From Desulfobulbaceae bacterium (GTDB lineage: Bacteria; Desulfobacterota; Desulfobulbia; Desulfobulbales; SURF-16), in NCBI GenBank assembly GCA_024763495.1, contig JANTFJ010000114.1, forward strand, positions 1 to 7,549: a stretch of DNA of 7,549 nucleotides. The letters run 5' to 3'. The notes beneath the pieces were generated by a model that was not told the DNA's origin, made no database searches, and was given only the letters and a program-made list of their open reading frames with translations. Both the position numbers and the translations under genes were made by a program. Shown here piece after piece: positions 1 to 6,077 of the stretch; positions within the stretch are counted from its first letter, which is position 1, and each line of letters starts with the position of its first letter.

Positions 1-66
1 GCTTACGTATGACTAATACGCTGCGCCGACCTGATCACGAGAATCTACGGCACCCTGTAACCAGTT
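1..66 (+). repeat. Left copy of an inverted ~65-bp repeat
   Basis: The reverse complement of these bases aligns with 7341-7404 at about 51 of 66 positions by hand, with two single-base gaps. The longest exact block is CGGCACCCTGTAA (48-60, matching 7347-7359 reversed). TTACGTAT at 3-10 matches 7395-7402 reversed. The copy may run past the left edge of the window. No transposase or coding function is evident, and the family is not one I can name. Confidence 0.75.
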
Positions 67-78
67 ACAATTACAGGG
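53..78. repeat. Inverted repeat CCCTGTAA/TTACAGGG
   Basis: A perfect 8-bp inverted repeat with a 10-base spacer. A competing perfect palindrome, TGTAAC-CA-GTTACA, lies inside it at 56-69. The left arm belongs to the edge repeat; the right arm does not occur at the matching place in the right-hand copy. Confidence 0.6.
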
Positions 79-104
79 GGTAGCGAAGTTAGGACGCTTA
101 CCCC
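77..104. repeat. Inverted repeat GGGGTAGCG/CGCTTACCCC
   Basis: A 9-bp stem with one bulged T and a 9-base loop. It starts where the preceding inverted repeat ends and shares two G residues with it, so the two hairpins cannot both form in full. The T-rich tract begins 13 bases after the stem, too far for a standard intrinsic terminator, although a weak terminator for an upstream gene outside the window remains possible. Confidence 0.5.
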
Positions 105-242
105 ATGAGTAGTTACCTTTTCTCTTTTTTTCTTGGTCGAGGCGCAATGTTCAATAATACTGAAAAAAAATGTTCCCCTCCCCCTCTACCCTTGACCACT
201 TCTTGATTTCCCATTAAGTTCATTTGTAACTATTCAGCCGCA

Positions 243-281
243 TTTTACGGTGTCAGAGTTTATGCCCTGGTTTTAAGGGTG
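243..281 (+). repeat. Short blocks shared with the right flank (left copy)
   Basis: TTTTACGGT (243-251) and GTTTTAAGGGTG (270-281) both recur, in the same order but inverted, at 7318-7326 and 7301-7312. The spacer is 18 bases here and 5 there. In both flanks these blocks lie inward of the ~65-bp repeat. Confidence 0.4.
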
Positions 282-412
282 ATTACCTCTGGACACTTAC
301 AACACAGTGGCTTGGGGCAGTTTTTCAGACCTCGCTGAATAATTACGTTCAATCCGTATTTAAAATTAAACCCGGCTTGCCCGATAATTCCTACTTTTTA
401 ATAAAAAACATT

Positions 413-3079
413 ATGACTACTGACAATACTCTGTCCGGCCAACTGGCCAAGGTTTATGAATTTAAGGAAGTTGAAGAAAAATGGTTTCAATACTGGCTGG
501 ATGAAAATAAGTTTGCCGCAACAATGGATGAAAACAAACCAAGTTTCTCTATTGTTATCCCCCCGCCCAATGTGACCGGGGTTCTCCATGTCGGTCATGC
601 TCTTAACAATACCATGCAGGATGTGCTGGTACGTTACAAACGGATGCAGGGGTACAATACCCTCTGGGTGCCGGGAACGGATCATGCCGGCATTGCCACT
701 CAAAATGTGGTGGAACGGCAGCTTGCCACCGAGGACAAGAGCCGCCATGACCTGGGCCGCGAACAATTTATCGAACGGGTCTGGCAATGGCGGCAGCAAT
801 CAGGCGGCCAGATCATCAACCAGTTGAAAAGGCTTGGCTGTTCCTGCGACTGGAACCGGGAAAGGTTCACCATGGACGAAGGCTTGTCCAGGGCGGTACG
901 CAAGGTCTTTACCACTCTTTATGACGAGGGTTTGATCTACCGGGATAATTTTATCATTAACTGGTGTCCCCGCTGCCACACAGCTTTAGCCGATCTCGAG
1001 GTTGAACATGAGCCAACCGCCGGCAAACTCTATCAGATCCGCTATCCCTTTGCGGGTGGCGACGGCTACCTGGTTGTGGCCACCACCCGGCCGGAAACCA
1101 TGCTGGGTGACACGGCAGTAGCAGTGCACCCTGATGATGAACGTTATAACTCCCTGGACGAAAAAGCGGTTATCCTCCCCCTGGTTAAACGAAAAATCCC
1201 CATTGTCTTTGATGAACACGTGGAACGGGAATTCGGCACCGGCGCTTTAAAGGTTACTCCGGCCCATGACTTAAACGACTTTGAAATCAGCAAACGACAT
1301 GACCTGCCGGCCATCAACATTATGGACATGAACGGGGTAATGAATGATGAGGCTGGTGAATATGCCGGACTTGACCGCTTTGCCTGCCGCCAAAAAATTG
1401 TCGCCGATCTTAAAGAACTGGGCCTGCTGGAAGGCATTGAAGATTACCAGCATGGGGTGGGCCACTGCTACCGCTGCCAGACCGTGGTCGAGCCTTCCCT
1501 GTCCAGGCAGTGGTTTGTCTCGGTTAAAACCCTGGCAGACGAGGCTATTAAGGCAGTTGAAGACGGTCGGGTAAAAATTCATCCCCGCTCCTGGGAAAAG
1601 ACCTATTTTGAATGGATGCGTAATATTCGCGACTGGTGTATTTCCCGGCAGATCTGGTGGGGCCACCGAATTCCGGCCTGGTACTGCGAGGACTGCGGCG
1701 AGATAATTGTCCGGGACAGCGAACCGCAATCATGCCCGAAATGCGGCAGCACAAACCTCAGGCGGGAAACCGATGTCCTTGACACCTGGTTCAGTTCGGC
1801 GCTCTGGCCATTTTCTACCCTGGGCTGGCCGGATGATACCCCGGAGCTTAAATTTTTCTATCCCACCTCAGTGCTTATCACCAGCTTTGACATCCTCTTT
1901 TTCTGGGTGGCGCGAATGATGATGATGGGTCTTCATTTCATGAAGGAAATCCCCTTTCATGACGTTTATCTCCATGCCCTGGTGCGGGATGCCCAGGGGC
2001 AGAAGATGAGTAAATCCAAGGGCAATGTCATGGACCCACTGCTGGTCATGGATAAATTCGGCACTGACGCCCTGCGTTTTACCATGACCGCGTTTGCGGC
2101 CCAGGGACGTGATATTCGTCTTTCTGAAGACCGGATTGAAGGATATCGCAATTTTATTAATAAAATATGGAACGCGGCCCGCTTCGGTCTCATGCATATC
2201 CAGGAAAGCCGTCCCCGGCCTGAGCTTGATTCCGCCGGCCTCGGCCTGGCCCACCAGTGGATTTTAAGCCGCCTGAACCAGACCGTTAAGGCGGTGCATA
2301 AATCCCTGGCCGACTATCGTTTTAATGACGCGGCCTCGGCCATGTATCAATTTGTCTGGCACGAGTTCTGTGACTGGTATCTGGAATGGATCAAGGCTGA
2401 TCTCTATGGTGATGACGAGACAATAAAAAGCACGGCTCAGACCGTACTGTTCACTGTGCTTGAGGAGACCCTTAAGCTGCTCCATCCGGTTATTCCCTTT
2501 GTTACCGAGGAAATCTGGCATGCCCTGCCTGGTGAACGTCAGAGTATCATGACTGAACCATATCCCGAAGTTGTCACGGCCCGGGATAATCCCGAAGCTG
2601 AAAGAACCACGGAATTACTGATGGGAATAATTACCGGCATAAGAAATATCCGCAGTGAAATGCGAATTCATCCCTCGGAACAGATCGAGGCCACGGTAAT
2701 CTGCCAGCAAGAAGATAAAAACAACCAGTTAACCAGCCATGCTGTAACAATCAAAAACATGACCCGCTTGAATTCTCTGGAAATTATCAACAACGGCGAA
2801 TGTCCTGAAGGCGCGGCTTCCTATATCTTCGCGGATATTGAAATTTACGTGCCACTGGCCGGTCACATTGATGTTGAGCAGGAAATTGCCAAACTGGAAA
2901 AGGAACATGGCAAAATCGAAAAACAACTTAAGCAGAGTAACGGCAAGCTGAATAATCAAAAATTTCTTGATAATGCTCCGGCTGAAGTAGTGGCCAGGGA
3001 AAAGGCCAAGGTAGACGAATTTAACAGCGGCCTGAATAAAATCAGAGAAGGGATTGACCGTTTGCGAGCTATTCAGTAG
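413..3079 (+). CDS. valS: Valyl-tRNA synthetase (class I)
   Basis: Cytoplasmic enzyme that joins valine to tRNA-Val with ATP and edits mischarged threonine. With the ATG at 413 the protein is 888 residues, normal for bacterial ValRS. Visible motifs: the HIGH-type PPPNVTGVLHVGHA (HVGH about 59-62), the editing-domain TTRPETMLGDTAV (about 224-236) and PAHDLNDFE (about 283-291), CxxC pairs near 185-188, 352-355, 425-428 and 441-444 that suggest zinc knuckles, and KMSKS at about 531-535. The anticodon-binding helical domain follows, then a charged C-terminal coiled coil (about 818-888) typical of ValRS. The ATG at 413 fits the usual short N-terminus (AKVYEFKEVEEKW follows). A TTG at 377 is in frame and would add 12 residues. 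Neither start has a clear Shine-Dalgarno sequence. The frame is open back to a TAA at 227 but has no ATG there. purB follows 34 bases downstream. Identification is secure; the start is less so. Confidence 0.97.
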   Translation: MTTDNTLSGQLAKVYEFKEVEEKWFQYWLDENKFAATMDENKPSFSIVIPPPNVTGVLHVGHALNNTMQDVLVRYKRMQGYNTLWVPGTDHAGIATQNVVERQLATEDKSRHDLGREQFIERVWQWRQQSGGQIINQLKRLGCSCDWNRERFTMDEGLSRAVRKVFTTLYDEGLIYRDNFIINWCPRCHTALADLEVEHEPTAGKLYQIRYPFAGGDGYLVVATTRPETMLGDTAVAVHPDDERYNSLDEKAVILPLVKRKIPIVFDEHVEREFGTGALKVTPAHDLNDFEISKRHDLPAINIMDMNGVMNDEAGEYAGLDRFACRQKIVADLKELGLLEGIEDYQHGVGHCYRCQTVVEPSLSRQWFVSVKTLADEAIKAVEDGRVKIHPRSWEKTYFEWMRNIRDWCISRQIWWGHRIPAWYCEDCGEIIVRDSEPQSCPKCGSTNLRRETDVLDTWFSSALWPFSTLGWPDDTPELKFFYPTSVLITSFDILFFWVARMMMMGLHFMKEIPFHDVYLHALVRDAQGQKMSKSKGNVMDPLLVMDKFGTDALRFTMTAFAAQGRDIRLSEDRIEGYRNFINKIWNAARFGLMHIQESRPRPELDSAGLGLAHQWILSRLNQTVKAVHKSLADYRFNDAASAMYQFVWHEFCDWYLEWIKADLYGDDETIKSTAQTVLFTVLEETLKLLHPVIPFVTEEIWHALPGERQSIMTEPYPEVVTARDNPEAERTTELLMGIITGIRNIRSEMRIHPSEQIEATVICQQEDKNNQLTSHAVTIKNMTRLNSLEIINNGECPEGAASYIFADIEIYVPLAGHIDVEQEIAKLEKEHGKIEKQLKQSNGKLNNQKFLDNAPAEVVAREKAKVDEFNSGLNKIREGIDRLRAIQ

Positions 3080-3095
3080 TTAGAGCACAGGAATC

Positions 3096-3103
3096 AAAAG
3101 GAG
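3096..3103 (+). promoter_or_regulatory. Ribosome binding site of purB
   Basis: AAAAGGAG ends 10 bases before the purB ATG at 3114, in the 34-base gap after the valS stop. It is the clearest Shine-Dalgarno match in the window and supports this start. Confidence 0.7.
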
Positions 3104-3113
3104 TAAAACTATA

Positions 3114-4559
3114 ATGAACAGAGAAGTTTACCAGGAACCGCTGGTCAGTCGTTATACCAGCTTGGAAATGCAGCGGATATTTTCCGAAAAAAATAAATTT
3201 ACCACCTGGCGGCGCTGCTGGATTGCCCTGGCTGAGGCCCAGTATGAACTGGGTCTGGACGACATTATCAGCCGGGAAATGCTTGATGAACTGAAAAAAT
3301 ACGCCAGGGACATAAACTTTGAAGTTGCCGCGGCCAGAGAAAAGGAAATCCGCCACGATGTCATGGCTCATGTTTATGCCTTTGGCCGGCAATGTCCTAA
3401 AGCCGAGGCCATAATCCACCTGGGGGCCACCTCCCAGTTCGTGGGCTGCAATTCCGATCTCATCATGCAGCGCGATGCCCTGAAACTGATCAAAAAATCC
3501 CTGGTCAACGTTATTGCCAATCTGGCGGGATTCTGTCGACAATACAAAGACCTGGCTACCCTGGGTTACACCCATTATCAACCGGCTCAACCCACCACTG
3601 TGGGCAAGCGTTTTACTCTTTATATTCAAGACCTGCTCATTGACCTTGATTACCTGGATAACCTGGAAAAGCAGATTAAAGCGCGGGGAGCCAAGGGCAC
3701 GGTGGGCACCCAGGCCACCTTTCTTGAACTTTTCAAGGGCAACCACGAAAAGGTACGGCAGCTTGACAGGCTGGTGGCTGACAAACTCGGGTTTTCCGAG
3801 GTCTTCGCGGTTACCGGCCAGACCTATACCCGGAAACTGGATATGAAAACCGGGGAAACCCTGGCTGGAATTGCGGCCTCGGCCCATAAATTCGCGGTTG
3901 ACCTCCGCCTGCTCTCAAACCTCAAAGTTCAGGAAGAACCCTTTGCCAAAAAACAGGTGGGCAGTTCAGCCATGGCCTATAAACGCAACCCAATGCGCTC
4001 CGAACGGATGACCGGCCTGGCCCGCAAGCTCATGGGACTTACCGCGGATTTTGGCGCGACTTATGCCAACCAGTGGTTTGAGCGTACCCTGGATGATTCG
4101 GCAATCCGCAGGATGGACATTCCCCAGGCCTTTCTCCTGGCTGACGCCATCTTGAAGCTTTACCTTAACATTACCAGCGGCATGGTGGTTTTCCCGAAAC
4201 AGATTGAACGTCATCTGCGCCAGGAACTGCCCTTTATGGCCACTGAGAAAATTTTAATGGAATGCGTGGAACAGGGCAGGAGCCGCCAGGAAATTCATGA
4301 AGTCATAAAGATTCATGCCCTGGAAGCAGGACGTGTTGTCAAGCAGGAAGGAGGCGATAATGATCTTCTGGCCCGGCTGGGGAGTGATAATGCCATCCCC
4401 TTTCAAACCGCGGAACTTGAAAAAATGATCGGTAATGGTTCGGAATTTGTCGGCCGGGCCTCGCAGCAGACCGAAGAATATTTACTTGAGGTTGTCGAAC
4501 CAAGATTACAGCAGTATGATGATTTATTGGGCGGAGTTGATGCCACGCTCAAGGTTTGA
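3114..4559 (+). CDS. purB: Adenylosuccinate lyase, human-like class
   Basis: Cytoplasmic lyase of purine synthesis. It releases fumarate from SAICAR and from adenylosuccinate (the last step to AMP). The 481 residues match the long eukaryotic-type ADSL (about 484) rather than the shorter Bacillus type (about 430). Seen in order: HDVMAH (81-86), HLGATSQFVGCNSDLI (102-117), the catalytic-histidine segment GYTHYQPAQPTTVGKR (H154), GTQATFLELF, TGQTYTRKLD, the superfamily signature GSSAMAYKRNP (283-293) holding the catalytic serine on its mobile loop and the Lys/Asn pair, then QWFERTLDDSA, RQELPFMATE and KQEGGDNDL. Many of these blocks match human ADSL as I recall it. The start ATG has AAAAGGAG ahead of it. 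One oddity: CNSD at 112-115 stands where I recall DNTD in human ADSL. No frameshift or truncation is seen. Confidence 0.96.
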   Translation: MNREVYQEPLVSRYTSLEMQRIFSEKNKFTTWRRCWIALAEAQYELGLDDIISREMLDELKKYARDINFEVAAAREKEIRHDVMAHVYAFGRQCPKAEAIIHLGATSQFVGCNSDLIMQRDALKLIKKSLVNVIANLAGFCRQYKDLATLGYTHYQPAQPTTVGKRFTLYIQDLLIDLDYLDNLEKQIKARGAKGTVGTQATFLELFKGNHEKVRQLDRLVADKLGFSEVFAVTGQTYTRKLDMKTGETLAGIAASAHKFAVDLRLLSNLKVQEEPFAKKQVGSSAMAYKRNPMRSERMTGLARKLMGLTADFGATYANQWFERTLDDSAIRRMDIPQAFLLADAILKLYLNITSGMVVFPKQIERHLRQELPFMATEKILMECVEQGRSRQEIHEVIKIHALEAGRVVKQEGGDNDLLARLGSDNAIPFQTAELEKMIGNGSEFVGRASQQTEEYLLEVVEPRLQQYDDLLGGVDATLKV

Positions 4560-4566
4560 TTAATTC

Positions 4567-4767
4567 GTGAATAGTCGACAAATAATCCTGCGTATCTCAC
4601 CGGCCCGGATAGGCTTTCTGCGCTTTATCTTTGAAGGCTATGACGGACTGGCCGTGGTTTCGACTGTTGACCCCAGGGAAGGGATTGTCAGAGTATGGTT
4701 TCCGCCCTCTTCCGGTCGGGATGTTGTCAACCTCTTAAATGAACTGGCAGGGGAGCTTCGCTGGTAG
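4567..4767 (+). CDS. Small DUF4911-like protein
   Basis: A 66-residue protein of unknown function. The pattern ILRISPARIGFLRFIFEGYDGL, then AVVSTVD, IVRVWFPP and a closing helix with RDVVNLLNELAGEL, resembles the DUF4911 family as I know it. This is recognition by eye, not a search. The order reads as strand, helix, strand, strand, helix, which would suit a small ferredoxin- or ACT-like alpha/beta fold. There is no signal peptide, membrane segment or cysteine, so it should be cytoplasmic. The start must be the GTG at 4567: a TAA at 4561 lies in frame just upstream and no ATG follows near the N-terminus. AAGG at 4551-4554, inside the end of purB, is a weak ribosome site. Gaps of 7 bases to purB and 2 bases to the TolC-like gene imply translation as part of the operon. 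Its role is not known. Confidence 0.82.
   Translation: MNSRQIILRISPARIGFLRFIFEGYDGLAVVSTVDPREGIVRVWFPPSSGRDVVNLLNELAGELRW
4749..4755 (+). promoter_or_regulatory. Ribosome binding site of the TolC-like gene
   Basis: AGGGGAG lies inside the last codons of the DUF4911-like gene, 14 bases before the ATG at 4770. The spacing is long, but no better purine-rich site is closer. With a 2-base gap between the genes, translational coupling is likely. Confidence 0.45.
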
Positions 4768-4769
4768 CC

Positions 4770-6077
4770 ATGCGCTGTAATTTTCTTATCTTTTATATTC
4801 TTTCTTTTTTGCTGTTGCCGGTCACAACCCAGGCTGCCGACTCTACTTCAGCCCTATCCCTGGCAGAGTGCGTCAAAACCGTGCTGGCTCGAAGTCCCGG
4901 GGTCTACCAGGCAAAGAGCGCTCTTGCCGAACAGGAGGCTAAATTAAGCAGCACCAGAAAAGATCTTCTCCCCACTCTTGAAGCCCGGTATAACTATCTT
5001 CACCAACCCGAAGCGTTTTACGGCGCGCCTCATGATCAATTCAGTTACGGCCTGGTTGCTGAACAGCCCATTTATCACGGCAAGGCCCTGGTAACAACAG
5101 TCAAGCAGCAGGAACTGGCCCTGGGCAGTGCCCAGTCAAGCCTCGAACAGACGATCAACGACACGGTGTACGCGGTTTACAATGCTTACTTTATGGTACT
5201 GCGTAATATTAAGATCGAGGATGAAGTCCGTCTTTCCGTCAGCCGCCTTACTTCACATTATAACGATGCCGGAGCCTTTTTTGAGGCCGGTCTTATTCCT
5301 GAAAATGATCTGCTGCAAAGTGAGGTTGAGCTTGCTCAGGGAAAACAGAACCTTCTCCGGGCTCAAAACCAGAGCTCTTTGTCCAGGGCAAAATTAAATA
5401 TTCTGCTGGGAAACCCGGTTGAATATAATTTACCCCTTGTTGACATCTTAAAATATAAAATAACTGCAATGAACTGGGATGACATTCTTGAGCAGGCCCG
5501 GCAGTACCGGCCTGAGCTGGCCAAGGCAGAGCTGGCCGTTAACCTGGCTGAAAACAACATAATTCTCAGCCGGGCCCCCTATCTGCCCGCAGTTGATCTT
5601 TCCGCCTCTTATATGAAAGTCGGTGATGAACCAGGAGCCGGACATTATCCCGGCGGCCCTTCCGAATTTAAACAGGCCCAGATTACCGCTACCTGGAAAC
5701 TGTGGACCTGGGGCAAGGATCGTAATGAGGTGCTGGCGGCTCGGCAGCGGCTGGTCACGGCAAAAAAAGAAGCGGAAAGCATCCTTGATCAAATAACTAT
5801 TGAGGTTAGAGAGGCTTTTTTGTTTATTGAAGAGGCTGAACAGAAAATCAAGGTAACGGAAAAAGCTGTGGCTGCGGCCCGGGAAAATTACCGGATCAAC
5901 CAGGATCGCTACCTGTCTCAGGTCAGCACCTCAACAGATGTCCTGGATGCCGAGACCCTTTTGTCCGAGGCCATGAAAAATTATTACAATGCTCTTTACG
6001 GCTATAACCTGGCCCAGGCCGCTGTTAAAAGGGCCAGCGGCGTTCTGGGTCGGGAATACCTTCCCGCAGAAAATTGA
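4770..6077 (+). CDS. TolC-family outer membrane channel protein
   Basis: Outer-membrane factor of the OEP/TolC family: a trimeric beta-barrel with a long periplasmic alpha-helical tunnel, used as the exit duct of efflux pumps or type I secretion. The 435 residues begin with a signal peptide (hydrophobic FLIFYILSFLLLPV at 5-18, likely cleavage after TTQA at 19-22). Cys3 is not in a lipobox, so it is probably not a lipoprotein of the OprM/NodT kind. Two tandem OEP repeats are visible, roughly 27-215 and 235-425. Each has a long Ala/Glu/Gln-rich amphipathic helix and a barrel segment (FSYGLVAEQPIYHGKA near 91-106; ITATWKLWTWGKDRNEVLAA near 305-324). The C-terminal STSTDVLDAETLLSEA stretch is typical. 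No membrane-fusion protein or RND/ABC/MFS pump lies in the window, so its partner is unknown. The 3-prime end overlaps chrA by 4 bases. The family call is secure; the substrate is not. Confidence 0.94.
   Translation: MRCNFLIFYILSFLLLPVTTQAADSTSALSLAECVKTVLARSPGVYQAKSALAEQEAKLSSTRKDLLPTLEARYNYLHQPEAFYGAPHDQFSYGLVAEQPIYHGKALVTTVKQQELALGSAQSSLEQTINDTVYAVYNAYFMVLRNIKIEDEVRLSVSRLTSHYNDAGAFFEAGLIPENDLLQSEVELAQGKQNLLRAQNQSSLSRAKLNILLGNPVEYNLPLVDILKYKITAMNWDDILEQARQYRPELAKAELAVNLAENNIILSRAPYLPAVDLSASYMKVGDEPGAGHYPGGPSEFKQAQITATWKLWTWGKDRNEVLAARQRLVTAKKEAESILDQITIEVREAFLFIEEAEQKIKVTEKAVAAARENYRINQDRYLSQVSTSTDVLDAETLLSEAMKNYYNALYGYNLAQAAVKRASGVLGREYLPAEN
6051..6066 (+). promoter_or_regulatory. Hairpin just upstream of the chrA start
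   Basis: CGGGAA, loop TACC, TTCCCG: a perfect 6-bp stem with a 4-base loop, ending 7 bases before the TTG at 6074. It occupies the place of a Shine-Dalgarno sequence, and the only purine-rich bases there (GGGAA) lie in its stem. It also encodes the last residues of the TolC-like protein, so ribosomes finishing that gene would open it. A role in translational coupling is inference. Confidence 0.4.

Larger units (their letters stand above)
1..412. other. Gene-free region upstream of valS
   Basis: No credible gene lies here. In order it holds a repeat copy at the window edge, two adjoining inverted repeats, a T-rich tract (about 118-134), a C-rich stretch (about 174-193) and AT-rich sequence up to the valS ATG. 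A weak hairpin TTCAG/CTGAA lies at 324-339. GTGTCAGAG (250-258) can pair with CTCTGGACAC (287-296) with one bulged base. I find no riboswitch or T-box that I can support. The first 81 bases are open in frame 3 but encode nothing I recognise. Confidence 0.6.

Noticed and set aside
3..83. Open frame reading off the left edge to a TAG at 81-83, possible tail of an upstream gene
   Set aside because: It coincides with the dispersed repeat, encodes no pattern I recognise, and the matching frame is not kept in the right-hand copy because of indels.
1..104. Integron attC site suggested by GTTAGGA and GTTAC motifs
   Set aside because: The paired core sites (RYYYAAC and GTTRRRY) with the expected imperfect stem spacing are not present, and no cassette arrangement follows.
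77..134. Intrinsic terminator made of the GGGGTAGCG hairpin and the T-tract
   Set aside because: The T-rich tract begins 13 bases after the stem and is interrupted by C residues, so it does not meet the usual stem-then-U-run form.
192..220. Possible sigma-70 promoter TTGACC, 17 bases, TAAGTT
   Set aside because: The -35 is good and the spacing ideal, but the -10 matches only 3 of 6 bases. It is the best candidate for valS, yet not strong enough to annotate.
275..296. Possible T-box motif (AAGGGTGATTACC) in the valS leader
   Set aside because: It resembles the T-box core AGGGTGGNACC but has A-T-T in place of G-N, lacks the following GCG, and no specifier stem, AG-bulge or terminator/antiterminator pair can be drawn. 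T-boxes are also rare outside Gram-positive bacteria.
3069..3887. A 272-codon open frame on the minus strand opposite purB
   Set aside because: It lies wholly opposite a well-identified gene, has no recognisable domain, and its length is explained by the codon bias of purB. The same holds for shorter minus-strand frames opposite valS, such as 1271-1729 and 1868-2254, and opposite chrA (6488-6865).
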